Positions 16,595-25,202 of a DNA stretch of 27,353 bases are shown one piece after another. The stretch's first letter is position 1; each line of letters begins with the position of its first letter. This DNA comes from Acidobacteriaceae bacterium (GTDB taxonomy: Bacteria; Acidobacteriota; Terriglobia; Terriglobales; Acidobacteriaceae), in assembly GCA_031296355.1 (NCBI GenBank), contig JARLFX010000133.1:1-27353 (forward strand). Direction: 5' to 3'. The translations under genes and the position numbers were made by a program. The notes under the pieces are model-generated. The model had not been told where the DNA came from and made no database searches. It was given only the letters and a program-made list of their open reading frames with translations.

Positions 16595-16709
16595 TCTCTA
16601 TTATTTTGCCGACCTTCGGCTGACCCGTCTTGGCATCTGACCGCTTTATCGGTGAGGCCTTCAAGAGGTTATCAACCACAGCGACGAATTGTGCTTTATC
16701 AACCTTCAT
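16578..16709 (-). CDS. IS passenger: 43-residue basic ORF
   Basis: Product MKVDKAQFVAVVDNLLKASP followed by a Lys-rich tail (KTGQPKVGKIIETKPLR region). It starts 24 nt after the XRE gene on the same strand and ends antisense to the last codons of the transposase, so XRE and this ORF form a small minus-strand operon. The amphipathic start plus basic, Pro-rich tail resembles small proteins that I recall sitting beside XRE regulators, but I cannot name a family. All three of its Ile codons are ATA. The ATG has an ATGAAG context but only a weak ribosome site (TTCAATCC). It could be a DNA- or antisense-linked regulator, or a toxin/antitoxin partner; function unknown. Confidence 0.55.
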   Translation of the reverse strand: MKVDKAQFVAVVDNLLKASPIKRSDAKTGQPKVGKIIETKPLR

Positions 16710-16733
16710 GGATTGAAGTATAAGCCTAGACAT

Positions 16734-16946
16734 TTATTCAACTCCATCAAACATCTCCGCTAAAGTCACTCGTAGCCCTTTGGCAATAAGGTGCAAGGTA
16801 TCTATTCGTGCAGAGAATTTTCCATTCTCCAACTGGCTTAGGTAGGCACGCTGTTGCTGTGACGCTTTGGCTAAATCCGCCTGCGTCATGCCTTTTAGGT
16901 GACGTATAGCGCGGATTCTTGCGCCTAAACGCTCCTGAACATCCAA
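16734..16946 (-). CDS. IS passenger: XRE/Cro-CI-family DNA-binding protein
   Basis: A 70-residue single helix-turn-helix domain: LGARIRAIRHLKGMTQADLA (7-26), then KASQQQRAYLSQLENGKFSA with the recognition helix and the usual LSQLENGK motif, and TLHLIAKGLRVTLAEMF closing the five-helix bundle. The start is TTG 16946, with GAGG placed 6 nt upstream; no ATG is available in frame. It is divergent from the 144-residue ORF across 108 bp, the expected place for its operators. By analogy with other mobile elements it probably represses its own operon or the divergent gene. Two of its four Ile codons are ATA. Confidence 0.85.
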   Translation of the reverse strand: MDVQERLGARIRAIRHLKGMTQADLAKASQQQRAYLSQLENGKFSARIDTLHLIAKGLRVTLAEMFDGVE

Positions 16947-17054
16947 GATAACCTCGGGAAATGTTCAAAGTTTTAAACAAAGACCATTTTTCCTTGATGG
17001 AAGTATTGCGTCAACAACCAAAGAGCCATAGGGTTAACTACAGGGTAACAAGCC

Positions 17055-17489
17055 ATGACCATCGACCTCAAAACGATTGAAAGCAACTTGGCAAAGGCCA
17101 AGTTAGATGTCTTGTTCTGGGAAAAGGCTCGCGCTGTATTCAGCGATCCACGTGTAGCAGCTGTGGTTGGTAGCGCAGAGCTTGTACAGCCTCGCCCAAC
17201 ACTCTTAGAGCAGGTAACAGCACAAAAGCCTTACGGAGAACTCAAACGGAGAGTGTATGCGCTTCTCCCAGGATTTGAAGATGATGGATTAACCACCAGC
17301 GCCATCGTGGGAATGATGCAGAATGCCGGATATATATTCGCTTCAAAATATCCGCCAATATCGGTCAATGAAGCCCTTGTGACACTTGCTGGAGAAGGCA
17401 AGGCTCGTATTGTAGGTAAACGTGGTGTGTCTAATTTATGGACACGCGAAAAAGTTCAATCCCAGCTTGAAGAAAATGCAGCCGGGTAA
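17055..17489 (+). CDS. IS passenger: 144-residue protein with probable winged helix
   Basis: I do not recognise the family. Residues 1-30 are an amphipathic helix (IDLKTIESNLAKAKLDVLFW); about 62-131 read as a winged helix: LKRRVYALLPGF, GLTTSAIVGMMQNAGY (helix-turn-helix-like), ISVNEALVTLAGEGKARIVG (recognition helix and wing) and RGVSNLW. This suggests a DNA-binding or replication/regulation accessory protein. ATG 17055 follows CAGGGTAACAAG. It is divergent from the XRE gene and 103 bp upstream of the tRNA gene, with a strong hairpin in between. Two of its six Ile codons are ATA. It could cooperate with the transposase or control the tRNA; neither is shown. Confidence 0.7.
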   Translation: MTIDLKTIESNLAKAKLDVLFWEKARAVFSDPRVAAVVGSAELVQPRPTLLEQVTAQKPYGELKRRVYALLPGFEDDGLTTSAIVGMMQNAGYIFASKYPPISVNEALVTLAGEGKARIVGKRGVSNLWTREKVQSQLEENAAG

Positions 17490-17546
17490 AGATTGCGGCG
17501 CGCAGGGCAGCCTCCAAGCCTGCCGCTTGTTGCCGTAATGCAGGAA

Positions 17547-17583
17547 GAGCCAGTAAAGAGCATCCAACACTCTCTACTGGCTC
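17547..17583 (+). other. Strong hairpin just upstream of the tRNA gene
   Basis: A 9-bp perfect stem (GAGCCAGTA at 17547-17555 with TACTGGCTC at 17575-17583), one A/C mismatch, then 4 more bp (AGAG with CTCT) and a 9-nt loop. It ends 9 nt before the tRNA 5' end. There is no T-tract, so it is not a classical terminator; it may guide processing, regulate, or stop the preceding transcript imperfectly. Confidence 0.6.
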
Positions 17584-17592
17584 CCACATATC

Positions 17593-17678
17593 GGAGGGTT
17601 ACCCCTAATGGTAAGGGCGTGGATTTATAATCCACCGTGGCTGGCCGTCACTTGCGGGTTCGAGTCCCGCACCCTCCG
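17593..17678 (+). tRNA. Class II tRNA with anticodon UAU (AUA-reading), carried by the IS
   Basis: An 86-nt cloverleaf. Acceptor GGAGGGT/ACCCTCC (7 bp, perfect); linker TA; D arm with 3 bp (CCC/GGG, a 13-22 mismatch as in class II tRNAs) and the GG pair at 17610-17611; anticodon stem GTGGA/TCCAC (5 bp) with loop TTTATAA, so the anticodon is TAT at 17626-17628, T33 and A37 in place. The 18-nt variable region holds a 5-bp stem GTGGC/GTCAC (one G-U) with a TGGCC loop, then TT. T arm GCGGG/CCCGC has loop TTCGAGT. Discriminator G73 at 17678; no encoded CCA (CAC follows). The long arm, GGA..TCC acceptor and G73 resemble tRNA-Ser; the anticodon would read the isoleucine codon AUA. Which synthetase charges it is unknown. 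Confidence 0.85.
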
Positions 17679-17776
17679 CACAACTTTTCCAAGCTTAGCT
17701 CTGATGCTTGCAGAGCGCAAGCCCCCAAACACTCCCATACCCTGTCACGGCAATACCAGAGTGCGCCTCATGGTAC

Positions 17777-17800
17777 TTCTGTGTCAAGGGGATAATTGTC
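17777..17800 (-). repeat. Right terminal inverted repeat (24 bp)
   Basis: Exact reverse complement of 15577-15600. A TTGACA box pointing inward on the minus strand is present, but no -10 follows at the right distance, so only the left end appears to drive transcription. Confidence 0.93.
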
Positions 17801-17808
17801 CTTAGCCT
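17801..17808. repeat. Target site duplication, right copy
   Basis: CTTAGCCT, identical to 15569-15576. Joining the flanks and removing one copy restores a continuous AT-rich spacer reading ...GGCACTTAGCCTATAGGATT... Confidence 0.9.
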
Positions 17809-18159
17809 ATAGGATTGGGGCTAAATATTTGGAAACGGGATATTTACGGGTAAATAATTCATTCGCAATGGGTTAGGCCATGAACCGGCTGCGTCTGGAA
17901 TTTACTTCCTGTATTAATTGTAGCGATTTTGGATGGAAACTACGCCAAACTTTCTGGATAAAGTTTAGTTTTTCGTGTTTTTTTATGGACAGTTTGTGGA
18001 CTGCTCATGGATGACGCGCGGTGATTGCATGGATAGTGCATGGGTGCTTTATGGACGCTACGGCGTTCCGTGGGGCGGAAGGCTCGCTGCGCCTGCGGCT
18101 CCGCTCAGGCCTGCGGCAGCAAGGAGCGCGCCTGACGGCGCGGCTGGTTTTTTGCAGCA

Positions 18160-18191
18160 GGGCTGAAGCCCTACCCCCCGGAAGCCGGGGG
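18160..18191. repeat. REP-like paired hairpins
   Basis: GGGCTGAAGCCC (18160-18171) followed by CCCCCGG-AAG-CCGGGGG (18175-18191, 7-bp stem). Compact back-to-back palindromes of this kind are scattered through acidobacterial intergenic DNA, as I recall. Confidence 0.55.
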
Positions 18192-18233
18192 CTTAATCAA
18201 AACGGGTTCGCGCAGGGCGAATGGCGATGGCAT

Positions 18234-18318
18234 CTGTGCAGCGGAAGTCGTTTGACGGTATGGGTGACGTGGAGTGCGTCTGGATTCTTCGACTGCGCTA
18301 CGCTTCGCTCAGAATGAC
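18234..18318 (+). repeat. Interspersed repeat, copy A
   Basis: An imperfect direct repeat of 19645-19720. Shared blocks include CTGTGCAGCGGAAG, TTTGACGG, ATGGGTGA and GGATTCTTCG, ending in CTCAGAATGAC. It lies just upstream of the alginate-lyase-family gene. Confidence 0.7.
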
Positions 18319-18494
18319 TCAAGGTGAGTTTGTCGGTTTGGGGATTGTGTATGGGGCACGCGGATTTCCTTGTCCCGGGATTCAAGGAATGATGGGCACC
18401 GGATTGCGATGTAGCCACCCATCCGCCGCGCCGACGTTGCTCTATGAATTACGACCGTGAGAAGATCAGGTTCATCCTAACGGAGGATTTCGAA

Positions 18495-19601
18495 TTGTCT
18501 GCGGCTCGGCTCGTACGCTCAATGACTTTCTTGCTCGGGATCATCTCGATAGCAGCCGGTTTTCTGGTGCCAGCTTACGGTTTCGCCTCTACTACGCCGT
18601 CAAATATGGCCACGGGTTATGCAATCTTCTCCCCGGACGTGATTGCAAAACTGCCTTCGCTTCGAGCGACACCGGTCGGCGCGGCCACACTAACCAAAGC
18701 GAACGCCTTCCTAGGCACCGTTCCCAAACCCATGCCCCGCTTGCATGTCAGACACCTTAATGAGTCGACGGAATTTCATGACCAGTCCAATCTTGCCCAG
18801 CAGGATTGGGAAGCAATGCTTTACCTGGGCTTGGCGTACCGCATCAGCGGAGCCAAGCAATACCTGGATGCCGATGTTCGGTATTTCGGGGTTTGGGCTG
18901 AAGTGTTTAAGCCGGGTTTTGCGGACCTGGATCCCATCGATCAGGCCCAAACCGAGCAACTGATGATGGCGTATGACCTCGTCCGCGACAGCCTGCCTGC
19001 TCCAATAGTTACGGAAATGAATACGCTCTGTAGATCGCTGGCGGAAGGATACATGCAGTGGGCTGCGAAGTCTGGTCAGGATGGCAATTTGCAAAGCCAT
19101 GCGGTTGAATTAGCGATGTTGGCGGCTTACGAAACCAATGACCCGGACATAGAAAAGCGCGCGGCAAAGCTGTTCCTTAAGCAGATATCGAAAGCTGTCC
19201 AGAAGGACGGATCCGTCACCGACTGGAAGGCTCGTGACGCGCTTCTCTATGTCGATTTTAATTTGAAGCCGTTGGCGACGGGAGCTTACGCGGGTCACGT
19301 TCACGGCTTCGAGTGGTTTCATACAGGAGGAAAGAGGTCGCTCGCTCATGCTGTTGAGTGGCTCATCCCATATACGGATGGAAGGCTACAACATCGAGAG
19401 TTCATTCACACCACGCTGGGATTCGACCATCATCGCAAGGAATGGGGGGTAACGTGGAAGCCATCAAAAAGCTCGCAGGACATTCTCGGCCTGGCCGCTC
19501 TAATGGACCCTGCCTTTGAAGTCCCCTTCCAACAATGCATGCAAGTTGCAACGTATCCACCAGGCATCCTTGTGCAGGTGATGTCGGCAATACAGCCATA
19601 A
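18495..19601 (+). CDS. Exported alginate lyase family protein
   Basis: 368 residues. The start is TTG 18495: a strong GGAGG (18482-18486) precedes it by 8 nt, and it yields an ideal signal peptide (MSAARLVRSMTFLLGIISIA, then AGFLVPAYGFA, cleavage near residue 31). Upstream ATG 18444 has no ribosome site and a hydrophilic lead. The mature part is an alpha-helical barrel of the alginate lyase family type: GQDGNLQSHAVELAML (193-208), DGSVTDWKARDALLYV followed by DFNLKPL (238-260), HVHGFEWFH (268-276), and HAVEWLIPYTDGRLQHREF, then W(K)PSKSSQDILGLAA. Family members cleave alginate or related uronate polymers by beta-elimination. The canonical PL5 NNHSYW is not present, so substrate is uncertain. 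It is an orphan gene between repeats, a sign of an accessory region. Confidence 0.78.
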   Translation: MSAARLVRSMTFLLGIISIAAGFLVPAYGFASTTPSNMATGYAIFSPDVIAKLPSLRATPVGAATLTKANAFLGTVPKPMPRLHVRHLNESTEFHDQSNLAQQDWEAMLYLGLAYRISGAKQYLDADVRYFGVWAEVFKPGFADLDPIDQAQTEQLMMAYDLVRDSLPAPIVTEMNTLCRSLAEGYMQWAAKSGQDGNLQSHAVELAMLAAYETNDPDIEKRAAKLFLKQISKAVQKDGSVTDWKARDALLYVDFNLKPLATGAYAGHVHGFEWFHTGGKRSLAHAVEWLIPYTDGRLQHREFIHTTLGFDHHRKEWGVTWKPSKSSQDILGLAALMDPAFEVPFQQCMQVATYPPGILVQVMSAIQP

Positions 19602-19994
19602 GTTGCACAGTGATTGCCGCTGCGCATCGGAATAACAAATGGAACTGTGCAGCGGAAGCTTTTTGACGGCATGGGTGATGTGGGGAGCGTCGGGATTCTT
19701 CGCCTGCGGCTCAGAATGACACTGTTGAGAGTAGTGGTGGTGGGGCGTGGGCGGATGTGCATGCAGGTTCCTCCGCTGCGCATCGCAAGAGGCCGCGATG
19801 CTTCGGTCGGAATGACGGCGGTGGAGGGCGAGGGCGATGGGGAGATGGGCGGGGGCGTCGCCGCTGCGCGACGATATCCCACTCATCGCAAAGTACGCGA
19901 TGAATGGGGCACCCGGCATTGATCCCAGGTCTCAGATGCGAGACCCATTCGGCTTCGCTCAGGGCAGGCTCTGGGGCACCCGGTAAACGCAGCT
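19602..19994. other. Repeat-rich spacer without recognisable genes
   Basis: Contains repeat copy B (19645-19720), a CTGCGCATCG motif repeated at 19619-19628 and near 19780, an 11-bp direct repeat GGGGCACCCGG at 19906-19916 and 19973-19983, and a 6-bp palindrome GGTCTC...GAGACC (19928-19945). Open frames over it are repeat translations. Confidence 0.6.
19645..19720 (+). repeat. Interspersed repeat, copy B
   Basis: Same orientation and order of blocks as 18234-18318, but about 9 bp shorter because the second CGCTACGCTTCG-like block is missing. It lies just downstream of the alginate-lyase-family gene, so the gene is bracketed by two copies. Confidence 0.7.
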
Positions 19995-20024
19995 AAAAAG
20001 GCACTCCAGATGGAGTGCCTTTTT
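19995..20024. terminator. Bidirectional Rho-independent terminator
   Basis: AAAAAGGCACTCC-AGAT-GGAGTGCCTTTTT: a 13-bp perfect stem (8 bp plus 5 A-T pairs) with a 4-nt loop, giving T-tracts on both strands. It serves the minus-strand gene ending at 20042 and blocks read-through from the repeat region. Confidence 0.9.
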
Positions 20025-20041
20025 GCTATACGAAGAATGTT

Positions 20042-20578
20042 TTAGGCGGCTGCTGAATTGTTGCCGTGGCGGTGCATGGCATTGGCCAGCTTGCGGCCCA
20101 GGGCAGGCAGGCCAAACAGGGCGCCTGCGATGATGCCGGTGGAGACCAGATCGTTGCCGTAGAAGGGAATTGCCGCGGCATAGCAGGCGGTGAGGCCGGC
20201 GGCGGAGTGGGCGTAGGTCGCGGAGCCCATCCAGACCACAAAGTTGCTGATGACGAAGAAGGACGTGGCCGAGGTGAAGACGGCGGCACCTACGCGGAGT
20301 GCGCCGGCATTGCGGCCAAGCAGGCTGTGACCAAGCAGACAGACGCCGGCGTACCATGCCCACGTCACCAGGTAATCCTGCATATGGAACGCGTAGCCAT
20401 AGGCGAAACGCGTGAGGTAAAAGTCGGTTGCGGCCAGGGCCACCATTGCGATTGCTGCCTGCCAGCGGCTGCGGCGCGCGCCAAAGAAAAGCAGGCTGCC
20501 GCCCACTGCCGTCAGGTTCACAGTGTGGGGAACAACGCGGCTGACGATTGCCAGCAGGAGAATGAGATACGCAATCAT
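20042..20578 (-). CDS. Small integral membrane protein (DUF6580-like)
   Basis: 178 residues with about five hydrophobic segments: IAYLILLLAIVSRVVPH, NLTAVGGSLLFFGAR, QAAIAMVALAATDFYLT, YLVTWAWYAGVCLLGHSLLG, VFTSATSFFVISNFVVWM, and a C-terminal one after NDLVSTGIIAGALFG. The opening R-x-x-P-H-x-x-N-x-T-x-V-G pattern and TSFFVISNFVVW resemble the family called DUF6580, proposed as transporters; I recall this from memory and am not certain. ATG 20578 follows GAGG by 5 nt. A TATACT -10-like box lies at 20632-20637 (minus strand) with a poor -35. The gene ends just before the strong bidirectional terminator, so it is likely monocistronic. Confidence 0.75.
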   Translation of the reverse strand: MIAYLILLLAIVSRVVPHTVNLTAVGGSLLFFGARRSRWQAAIAMVALAATDFYLTRFAYGYAFHMQDYLVTWAWYAGVCLLGHSLLGRNAGALRVGAAVFTSATSFFVISNFVVWMGSATYAHSAAGLTACYAAAIPFYGNDLVSTGIIAGALFGLPALGRKLANAMHRHGNNSAAA

Positions 20579-20803
20579 AAGGGCCTCTAGCTCTTTGGTC
20601 GAAGGTTCCGGGGAACTTTACCGGTTCAAACAGTATAGCGTCAGCCAATCCACAATGCAGGCTGGCAGGCTGTATCGACATCGAGGGATACAAAACGGAC
20701 CGATGCGGCAGGATAAAGACAAATACTGAGATCCTTCGCTGCGCTCAGGATGACGCCGCTGGATCTATTCATGATTTCTCCGATATTTCCATGACGATAC
20801 GGC
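20579..20803. other. Intergenic region with a REP-like palindrome
   Basis: 225 bp between two minus-strand genes. 20726-20756 holds CTGAG...CTCAGGATGACG, another member of the TTCGCTGCGCTCAG palindrome class seen in the repeat region. I looked for a cobalamin-type or other riboswitch before the downstream gene and saw no conserved box. Short open frames here are repeat translations. Confidence 0.5.
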
Positions 20804-23994
<3,191 letters not shown>

Positions 23995-23997
23995 CTG

Positions 23998-25158
23998 CTA
24001 CTGCGGAGCCTTCTGCGCGAAGTAGCCCTTGCGTACATGCACGACATAGCGCGGATCGGTGGCTTGCAGGTAGATGGTGCGGAAGGCGCCGTCCATCTTG
24101 AAGTCTGAGGGCTGATAGACCAGAGAGTACTGGCTGCGCAGTTCGTCGCGAATGCTGTTGAAGCCGAGGGCGACGTCTTCAATGCGCTTGGGGAAGAAGG
24201 TCTGGCCGCCGGTGGCTTCTGACATCTCCTTCAGCACATCATCGCCTTTGTCCTTGGATGGGCCAACGTTGGTGCTGATGGCGAAGATGATGGTTTCTGC
24301 GCGCTGGCACATTTTGATGGCGTCAGACTCCAGCGCGTGGCTGTAGATGTCGTCGCCGTCAGAGACGAGGATGATGGCGCGGCGGGTGGCTTCCTGCGAT
24401 TGCAGCGGCAGCAGTTGATCGCGGCAGGTCTTGTAGATGGCGTCGTAGAGCGCGGTGCCGCCGCCGGGCCGGAGCTTCTGGATGCCCTGGTTCAGCTTGT
24501 CGATGTTGCCGGTGAAGTCCTGCGATATATCGACACCGACGTCGAAGCCTTCGATGAAGGCGCGGTCCTGGTGGCCCAGGATCTCCAGCAGGAACTCGGT
24601 TGCCGCCTCCTGCTCAAAGTGGAAGCGCGTACGTACTGAGCTGCTGGTGTCGAGCACAATGCCTACGCGCAGCGGCAGGTTGGTCTGCTGCTTGAAGCTG
24701 AGCACGCGCAGCGGCGGCTTACCATCATCGAGCAGACCAAAGTTCTGCTGCTGCAGATTCTTGATGGATTGATTGGTGTGCTTGTCCGTTACCGTGAAGA
24801 TCAGGTTGACTTCGCTGGTCTGGCGCTTGAAGACGTAGCTTGACGCGGTGTCAGACGAGTCAGCTTGCGGCGGCTGGGCTGTCGCTGGGGGCTGTTGTGC
24901 CGCGATTGCCTGATCCGTTGCTGCGGGTGCAGGCGTTGCAGCCGGGAGAGCAGATGACGGCGCAGCGATCTGAGCCTCTTCGGGAGCTGCCGGTGAAATC
25001 GCGGACTCTGCCGAAGGCATCGCGGAGGATACGAGTGAAGGTGCGGCGAACTGTGAGGACATCTGTGAGTGCGTCTGGGATCGCGCACAGCCACTCAACG
25101 CAAGCGCGCCGAACACGGTAAACAAGGAAATCGAATAGATTGCTTTCACGGTCTTCAC
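23998..25158 (-). CDS. VWFA-domain lipoprotein (acidobacterial VWFA-related family)
   Basis: 386 residues. A lipoprotein signal with LSGC at 21-24 (Cys24), an Ala/Pro/Gln-rich linker to about residue 105, and then the acidobacterial VWFA-related unit: an N-terminal block (EVNLIFTVTDKHTNQSIKNL and FGLLDDGKPP), the A domain with MIDAS-type DTSSS in GIVLDTSSSVRTR, GGGTALYDAIY, RAIILVSDGDD, and a C-terminal beta strand set (LRSQYSLVYQP and HVRKGYFA). The family is strongly expanded in Acidobacteria; the role is probably extracytoplasmic protein interaction. Start GTG 25158, with GTG 25149 as alternative; both lack a strong ribosome site. It lies 44 bp after the RluD-like gene and is probably in the same operon. 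Confidence 0.9.
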   Translation of the reverse strand: MKTVKAIYSISLFTVFGALALSGCARSQTHSQMSSQFAAPSLVSSAMPSAESAISPAAPEEAQIAAPSSALPAATPAPAATDQAIAAQQPPATAQPPQADSSDTASSYVFKRQTSEVNLIFTVTDKHTNQSIKNLQQQNFGLLDDGKPPLRVLSFKQQTNLPLRVGIVLDTSSSVRTRFHFEQEAATEFLLEILGHQDRAFIEGFDVGVDISQDFTGNIDKLNQGIQKLRPGGGTALYDAIYKTCRDQLLPLQSQEATRRAIILVSDGDDIYSHALESDAIKMCQRAETIIFAISTNVGPSKDKGDDVLKEMSEATGGQTFFPKRIEDVALGFNSIRDELRSQYSLVYQPSDFKMDGAFRTIYLQATDPRYVVHVRKGYFAQKAPQ

Positions 25159-25202
25159 TGGCTCAATTCTAGCAAGGTAGTGCGGGCTGCGGGATGGGGA
25201 GG

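Larger units (their letters stand above)
15577..17800 (+). mobile_element. IS1595-like insertion sequence with regulator, small ORFs and a tRNA gene
   Basis: A 2224-bp element bounded by perfect 24-bp inverted repeats and an 8-bp direct repeat (CTTAGCCT), so the ends are defined by sequence. It holds a complete transposase (plus strand, left), a 43-residue ORF and an XRE regulator (minus), a 144-residue ORF (plus), and a class II tRNA (plus) 122 bp before the right end. Simple IS1595-family elements are usually about 1 kb; passenger genes are known in the family. All parts look intact and the repeats are identical, so insertion is probably recent. The target is the AT-rich spacer after the VTT gene. 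Confidence 0.92.
17809..18494. other. Repeat-rich spacer without recognisable genes
   Basis: 686 bp. 17809-17980 is AT-rich and looks like the continuation of the spacer split by the IS. 17982-18065 is rich in short ATGGA-type motifs. 18066-18140 is very GC-rich with repeated CTGCGGC/CTCAGGC units. 18160-18191 holds two hairpins. 18234-18318 is an interspersed repeat also seen at 19645-19720. The open frames here translate into repeat-derived sequence and show no domain, signal or ribosome site, so none is called. Confidence 0.6.

Noticed and set aside
17593..17678. tRNA as a UAA suppressor (anticodon UUA)
   Set aside because: The 5-bp anticodon stem and 7-nt loop put TAT at 34-36; reading TTA would need a shifted, asymmetric loop.
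17592..17679. tRNA-Sec-like 8-bp acceptor stem
   Set aside because: C17592 can pair with G17678, but this removes the G73 discriminator and there is no UCA anticodon; 7/5 is the simpler fold.
17608..17805. 65-codon plus-strand frame near the right end of the IS
   Set aside because: It runs through the tRNA and the inverted repeat and has no ribosome site.
17982..18140. CRISPR array
   Set aside because: The ATGGA-type and CTGCGGC motifs are short, irregular and unspaced; no constant repeat-spacer pattern and no cas genes.
18234..19720. Composite transposon around the alginate-lyase-family gene
   Set aside because: The flanking repeats are short, imperfect and lack a transposase or target duplication, so they are treated as interspersed repeats only.
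19959..20693. 244-codon minus-strand frame over the DUF6580-like gene
   Set aside because: Same strand but a different frame; the Arg/Pro-rich product has no membrane pattern, whereas the 178-residue frame does.
20579..20803. Cobalamin or other riboswitch before the DUF6580-like gene
   Set aside because: No conserved box or typical fold could be recognised.
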